The notes under the pieces are model-generated. The model ran no database searches. It saw only the letters and a list, made by a program, of their open reading frames with translations, and was not told the origin of the DNA. A DNA stretch of 7,586 bases from contig DATMMO010000317.1 of assembly GCA_035569695.1 (NCBI GenBank), positions 1 through 7,586 of the forward strand, in the 5' to 3' direction. The translations under genes and the position numbers were made by a program. The stretch is from DASXMT01 sp035569695. Lineage in GTDB: Bacteria; Actinomycetota; Acidimicrobiia; Acidimicrobiales; RAAP-2. Below are positions 4,529 to 7,586 of this stretch, one piece after another. The number at the start of each line of letters is the position of its first letter. Position 1 is the stretch's first letter.

Positions 4529-6508
4529 TCACTCACGACGAGGTGGTCGCCTCTGATTCTGGAGTATCTGGGCCAGGGATCGCATGAGCAGGATCAGCCC
4601 GAAGGCCAGGCCGACAAACCCCACACCGCGCAGGGCGTCGCTGACCGCCTGGGAATGCGCGGCACCGGCCGCGGCCAGCAGGACGGCTGAGGACAAGGTC
4701 CCGAACCCCCCGATGGCCACGATAAGGATCTTGTCGAGCCAGCCGTCTACCACCCGCCTGTCTTCACCCGCGAATCGCTCCATCTGCACGCGCATGCGAC
4801 CAGCCCGGAGTTGGGTGGCCAATTCGTCGACGTGGTCGGGCAGGCCGCGCAATACGGGCAGGGCGCGGAGCAACTCGTGCTTGACCAGGTCATCGGTCAT
4901 CGACGTTGCCCCGGCGTCGAGGTCGCCGACCAGGGCGGTGGCCTCGGTGGACATCTCGAACAAGGGGTCGATGATCTTCAACGTGCCATCGAGGGTGAGC
5001 AGCGCCCGCGACAAGGTCGTCATCGAACGGGGGACCCGCAGTCCGTGCCGGGCCATCAGGGAGAGAATGGCGGGGATGGCCTTTGGATCGAAGCGCTCTC
5101 CGGCATTTATCTCCACCATGAGCGCGCTCAGATCTGCCTCGAGCAGTCGCAGGTCAACACTGTCGGATCCAGCCAGTCGCCGAACGGCGCGGGCCATCAA
5201 CATCGGCTCGCCAATGGACATCCCAAGGGCTATCTCCTTCAGCGACTGTCTGGCATTGGTGTCCAGGAGCCCCACGGCACCAAAGTCGAGGAGCCAGAGC
5301 TGGCCGACTCCATCGACGAACACGTTTCCGGGATGGGGGTCGGCATGGTAGGCGCCGCCCTGGAGCATTTGGGAGATGAAGGCCCCCAAGAGACCCTTGG
5401 CCAGCACGTCTCGAGGCACTCCGCACGTCTCCAGGGCCAGGGCGTCGTCGACCGACCGGCCCATGATCTCGTCCATGACCAACAGACGACTGGTCGAGAG
5501 CGAGTCGTGCATTCGGGGGATGCTGACCGCCATATCGTTGCCAGCCTGAGTATCGAGCCGTTTGCTCATGGCCGACTCGCGCTGATAGTCGAGCTCCCGA
5601 GACATGCTGATGATGAGCTCCTCGGCCAAGTCCCGGAGTCCGAGTCGCCGAGCGCTGGGCACCCTTCGCTCGGCCAGGGACGCCATCATGCGCAGGACGG
5701 TGGCGTCCCGGCGGAGGAGCTCGCCCATTCCTGGGCGCTGGACCTTGACGACCACGCGCTCGCCGCTGAAGAGGACGGCTCGGTGGGTCTGTCCGATCGA
5801 TGCGGCGGCCAAGGGTTCCCACTCGAACGAGGCGAACACTTCTTCCACCCGTTGATCGAGCTCGTTCTCGATCAACGGACGGACCTCGTCAGCCGGTATG
5901 GGTCGGACCGAAGACCGCAATTCCGAGAGCGCTTCAATCACAGGAGGAGCCAAGAGATCACCTCGGGTCGAGGCGATCTGTCCGAATTTCACGAACATCC
6001 CGCCTGAGTCCTCGAGAGTCTGGCGAAGACGATCTCCGAACTCTTCTGAGGCAATCCCGTCGATCGACGCGAACCGCGGCCGGGCCAAGCCGCGGCGGCG
6101 GGCGTGACGGGAGACCTCCCAGAAACGGCCAATGGGCGAGAGGGCTTCCCTGATCCGAGAGAGCGGGTGAAGGATGCCTCGCCGCCGTGACCTATTGCCA
6201 TCCTTGGCCCTCGGATTGGCCACGATCTCGGAGATGATGGTGAAGGCCATGGTGGCCAACAGGCCGAAGAGCACAGCCAACGCGAACGCCGTGGCCTTGT
6301 CGCCATTGCGCACCGCGGCGTCGGCCCCGGCGATACCGACGGTCCAGCCGAGGATGCTGCAGATAATCCCGCTGATCTTGCCCGGTCGGACCCCGAGGAC
6401 TCGCCGGCTGGCCGCAGCCATGACGACAACGAAGACAATCGTGACCAGTAGGCTCAGCCAACTGTCGATCCGGATGGTGACCGTGAGGGGTATCGGATCA
6501 AAGGTCAC
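4529..6508 (-). CDS. ABC1/UbiB-family atypical kinase with N- and C-terminal membrane segments
   Basis: This 659-residue protein carries a complete ABC1/UbiB (ADCK-like) kinase domain. It shows the KxGQ signature KFGQ (174-177) with following S-R-DLL, the Ala-rich nucleotide loop AAAS (234-237), Lys255 in VVVKVQRPG, the ELDYQRES block (305-312), the catalytic loop HADPHPGN (388-395) and DFG (408-410). All key residues are present, so it should bind nucleotide and act as ATPase or kinase. Hydrophobic stretches at about 17-33, 47-65 and 72-95 give two or three N-terminal membrane helices. Two more lie at 593-617 and 628-648. UbiB proper has only the C-terminal pair. The domain supports quinone or lipid-related metabolism in known members, but actinobacteria use menaquinone, so I give no gene symbol. 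The start is the GTG at 6508, with no other in-frame start between it and the upstream stop. It heads the possible kinase-DinB-DsbA run. Confidence 0.92.
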   Translation of the reverse strand: MTFDPIPLTVTIRIDSWLSLLVTIVFVVVMAAASRRVLGVRPGKISGIICSILGWTVGIAGADAAVRNGDKATAFALAVLFGLLATMAFTIISEIVANPRAKDGNRSRRRGILHPLSRIREALSPIGRFWEVSRHARRRGLARPRFASIDGIASEEFGDRLRQTLEDSGGMFVKFGQIASTRGDLLAPPVIEALSELRSSVRPIPADEVRPLIENELDQRVEEVFASFEWEPLAAASIGQTHRAVLFSGERVVVKVQRPGMGELLRRDATVLRMMASLAERRVPSARRLGLRDLAEELIISMSRELDYQRESAMSKRLDTQAGNDMAVSIPRMHDSLSTSRLLVMDEIMGRSVDDALALETCGVPRDVLAKGLLGAFISQMLQGGAYHADPHPGNVFVDGVGQLWLLDFGAVGLLDTNARQSLKEIALGMSIGEPMLMARAVRRLAGSDSVDLRLLEADLSALMVEINAGERFDPKAIPAILSLMARHGLRVPRSMTTLSRALLTLDGTLKIIDPLFEMSTEATALVGDLDAGATSMTDDLVKHELLRALPVLRGLPDHVDELATQLRAGRMRVQMERFAGEDRRVVDGWLDKILIVAIGGFGTLSSAVLLAAAGAAHSQAVSDALRGVGFVGLAFGLILLMRSLAQILQNQRRPPRRE

Positions 6509-6675
6509 GATCCCCCCGAGGTATGCATGGGCGCCCGGCGGGCCGCAGACGATGGCATAGCGGCGCAGAGTATACGGCGACCAGGATTACCGGCTGGGTG
6601 GTCTACCTCTCGAGATCGGTCGAGGTCACGGGTCCCCCACCGAGGACACTCCGACGGGGCCCGAACCCCGCCCCC
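6509..6675 (-). promoter_or_regulatory. Upstream region of the kinase gene with candidate -10
   Basis: These 167 bases hold no gene I can support. On the minus strand TATACT (6574 down to 6569) is one base from the -10 consensus, which would start transcription near 6562 and give a leader of about 54 bases. No good -35 is found at 16-18 bases. A G-run directly before the GTG at 6508 is too close to act as a normal Shine-Dalgarno. A short inverted repeat CTCGA...TCGAG with a six-base loop lies at 6609-6624. Confidence 0.3.
6655..6670 (-). terminator. GC-rich hairpin after the 53-codon ORF, possible terminator
   Basis: CGGGG (6655-6659) and CCCCG (6666-6670) can pair with a six-base loop, starting six bases after the stop of the small minus-strand ORF. 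There is no T-tract on either strand, so this would be a non-canonical terminator or an RNA-stabilising stem at best. GC-rich stems of this size are common by chance. Confidence 0.25.
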
Positions 6676-6837
6676 TCATATCCGATCTCGATACTCCGGT
6701 GGCGTGAGGAGCACACGAAAGCGTCCTCTGAAGCCGGGCACGCTGCAGGTCAGCCAGGCGAAGACGTGGAACATGACTGGATTCAGGGTTACGCGCCAGT
6801 ACCAGGTCCTGTGGATGGTACGCAGCTTCGCCTTCAC
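6676..6837 (-). CDS. Possible small protein of 53 residues, unknown family
   Basis: This is a short minus-strand frame in the gap between the PBP4-like gene and the kinase gene. It begins with GTG and ends with TGA. The translation begins VKAKLRTIHRTWYWRV, then a hydrophobic aromatic stretch NPVMFHVFAWLTCSVPGF (about 19-36), then a basic, proline-containing tail ending in PPEYRDRI. Third codon positions are about 75% G or C by hand count, and the composition looks protein-like, unlike the Arg/Pro/Ser-rich shadow frames on the opposite strand. The basic N-terminus plus hydrophobic middle could associate with the membrane, but the stretch is interrupted by polar residues and prolines. No strong Shine-Dalgarno precedes the GTG. 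In-frame ATG at 6774 would leave only 32 residues. It lies 56 bases downstream of the PBP4 stop and could be read from the same transcript. I do not recognise it; a spurious frame remains possible. Confidence 0.42.
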   Translation of the reverse strand: MKAKLRTIHRTWYWRVTLNPVMFHVFAWLTCSVPGFRGRFRVLLTPPEYRDRI

Positions 6838-6893
6838 TGGTCTGGACGTTCCCAGGTCGCTACCACTGCCTCATCGTAACTTCCGAGAGGAGC

Positions 6894-7586
6894 TCAGAGA
6901 TCGTTATAGATGGCCGCAACCATCTCGGCCTGCTCATCGGTGACCAACAGCACTATCGAGGACGATGTAGCGGGAACGTTGCCCACGACGACCATCACCG
7001 TCACGTGACGCCCACTCTTGGTCTCGACGTATCCCCCCAGGCTGTTGCCGAGCAGCATTATCTGGTTTGTGGGAGAGCCGACGGCGCGGTTGCCCGTCTT
7101 GAGCTGGGCGTGTCCGGCCACAGCCGACTTGGTGAGGACATTCGCCAGGGTGCCGCTACGGCCGAGGACGGGGAGGGCGTCGTACAGGGACCGGCCGTAG
7201 CTGGTCGTCCTGGCCCGTCGAAGGAAGCTTGCCATTGCCGCCGCCGTGGTCCGCCCTTGGTCATCGGAACCCGCTCCGTCGAAGGGAAAGACGCTCTCGG
7301 ACGGAATCCCGAGCTTCGTGATGGTGGCCAACTCGGCGGTCAGGCCCTGCTGGCAGTCGGTGCTCCCCACCTTGACCGCGGCCAGGCAGGTCATCAGGTC
7401 CGCTCCCCTGTTGTAGCTCACCTTCAAGATGAGATTGATGAACTGCGACAAAGGCAGGGACACGTACTTGCCGACCATGTCGCCTGGCTGGTAGCTGGCC
7501 ACCGGCGGGAGCAAGGCCTCCGGGTTCGGACCCGTGGGCGACGCGGTCACCGTCACACCGGCCTGTTGCAACGCTTGGATGAACGC
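6894..7586 (-). CDS. dacB: D-alanyl-D-alanine carboxypeptidase/endopeptidase, PBP4 type (S13), C-terminal part (runs off right edge)
   Basis: This is the last 230 codons of a PBP4/DacB-type penicillin-binding protein, which trims or cleaves peptidoglycan peptides outside the cytoplasmic membrane. The 5' end, with signal peptide and the SxxK nucleophile motif, lies beyond the window. Counting from the first visible residue, the second active-site motif SxN appears as SYN (57-59) followed by RGADLM. The S13 block FDGAGSDDQGRTT (102-114) corresponds to the usual DGSGLSR...T. SGTLAN (144-149) and the third motif KTG (163-165) follow. The order and spacing fit the C-terminal half of the transpeptidase-like domain. 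The frame is intact through to TGA at 6894. The final segment VTDEQAEMVAAIYNDL is a normal C-terminal helix for the family. It is followed by 385 bases without a large gene before the kinase start. The symbol is given by family resemblance only. Confidence 0.88.
   Translation of the reverse strand, partial: AFIQALQQAGVTVTASPTGPNPEALLPPVASYQPGDMVGKYVSLPLSQFINLILKVSYNRGADLMTCLAAVKVGSTDCQQGLTAELATITKLGIPSESVFPFDGAGSDDQGRTTAAAMASFLRRARTTSYGRSLYDALPVLGRSGTLANVLTKSAVAGHAQLKTGNRAVGSPTNQIMLLGNSLGGYVETKSGRHVTVMVVVGNVPATSSSIVLLVTDEQAEMVAAIYNDL

Noticed and set aside
4811..6007. Long plus-strand open frame of 398 codons
   Set aside because: It is fully antisense to the kinase gene, whose motifs are all intact. 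The translation is low in hydrophobics and rich in Gly, His and Gln, as expected for a shadow frame.
6651..6676. Possible tRNA T-arm (CGGGGTTCGGGCCCCG on the minus strand)
   Set aside because: The loop is six rather than seven bases, and no acceptor, D or anticodon stems can be built around it.
6527..6943. Plus-strand frame of 138 codons covering the gap before the kinase gene
   Set aside because: The translation is Arg/Ser/Pro-rich with no domain features, and it overlaps the end of the PBP4-like gene. The minus-strand 53-codon frame has better coding character.

Overview
This window looks like chromosomal DNA from a high-GC actinobacterium. The evidence is G/C-rich third codon positions, GTG starts, at least one apparently leaderless gene, and two adjacent genes of families tied to mycothiol (the actinobacterial low-molecular-weight thiol). 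No rRNA, tRNA, CRISPR array, insertion sequence or phage gene is visible. The lineage cannot be fixed by eye; an uncultured Acidimicrobiia-like relative is a guess.

Layout. Positions 1-608 (minus) hold the N-terminal part of an aldehyde dehydrogenase that runs off the left edge. Upstream of it on the same strand is a cupin (696-1178). Divergent from the cupin is a RibD-C/DHFR-like reductase (1263-1829, plus). Converging on that is a crotonase-fold protein (1864-2640, minus). Divergent from the crotonase is a small secreted six-cysteine protein of no recognised family (2763-3263, plus). It has a good promoter placed so that the GTG start codon is itself the likely transcription start. A same-strand run on minus follows: an ABC1/UbiB-like membrane kinase (4529-6508), a DinB/DUF664 protein (3956-4459) and a DsbA-fold protein resembling the mycothiol-dependent nitroreductase Rv2466c (3286-3924). 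At the right edge is the C-terminal half of a PBP4-type (S13) D-Ala-D-Ala carboxypeptidase (6894-7586, minus). Between it and the kinase lies a 385-base gap, which contains a 53-codon minus-strand ORF that looks coding.

Function. The aldehyde dehydrogenase and cupin may be a small catabolic unit, with two GGGCCC-centred palindromes in front of the dehydrogenase. The crotonase has lost one of the two catalytic glutamates of classical hydratases. The DinB and DsbA-like pair suggests a thiol-dependent detoxification or redox unit, possibly co-transcribed with the kinase. These links are inferred from gene order and family knowledge.

No multi-gene system that is clearly new can be claimed here. 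The least explained items are the six-cysteine secreted protein, the 53-codon ORF, and the active-site changes in the crotonase and the DsbA-like protein.
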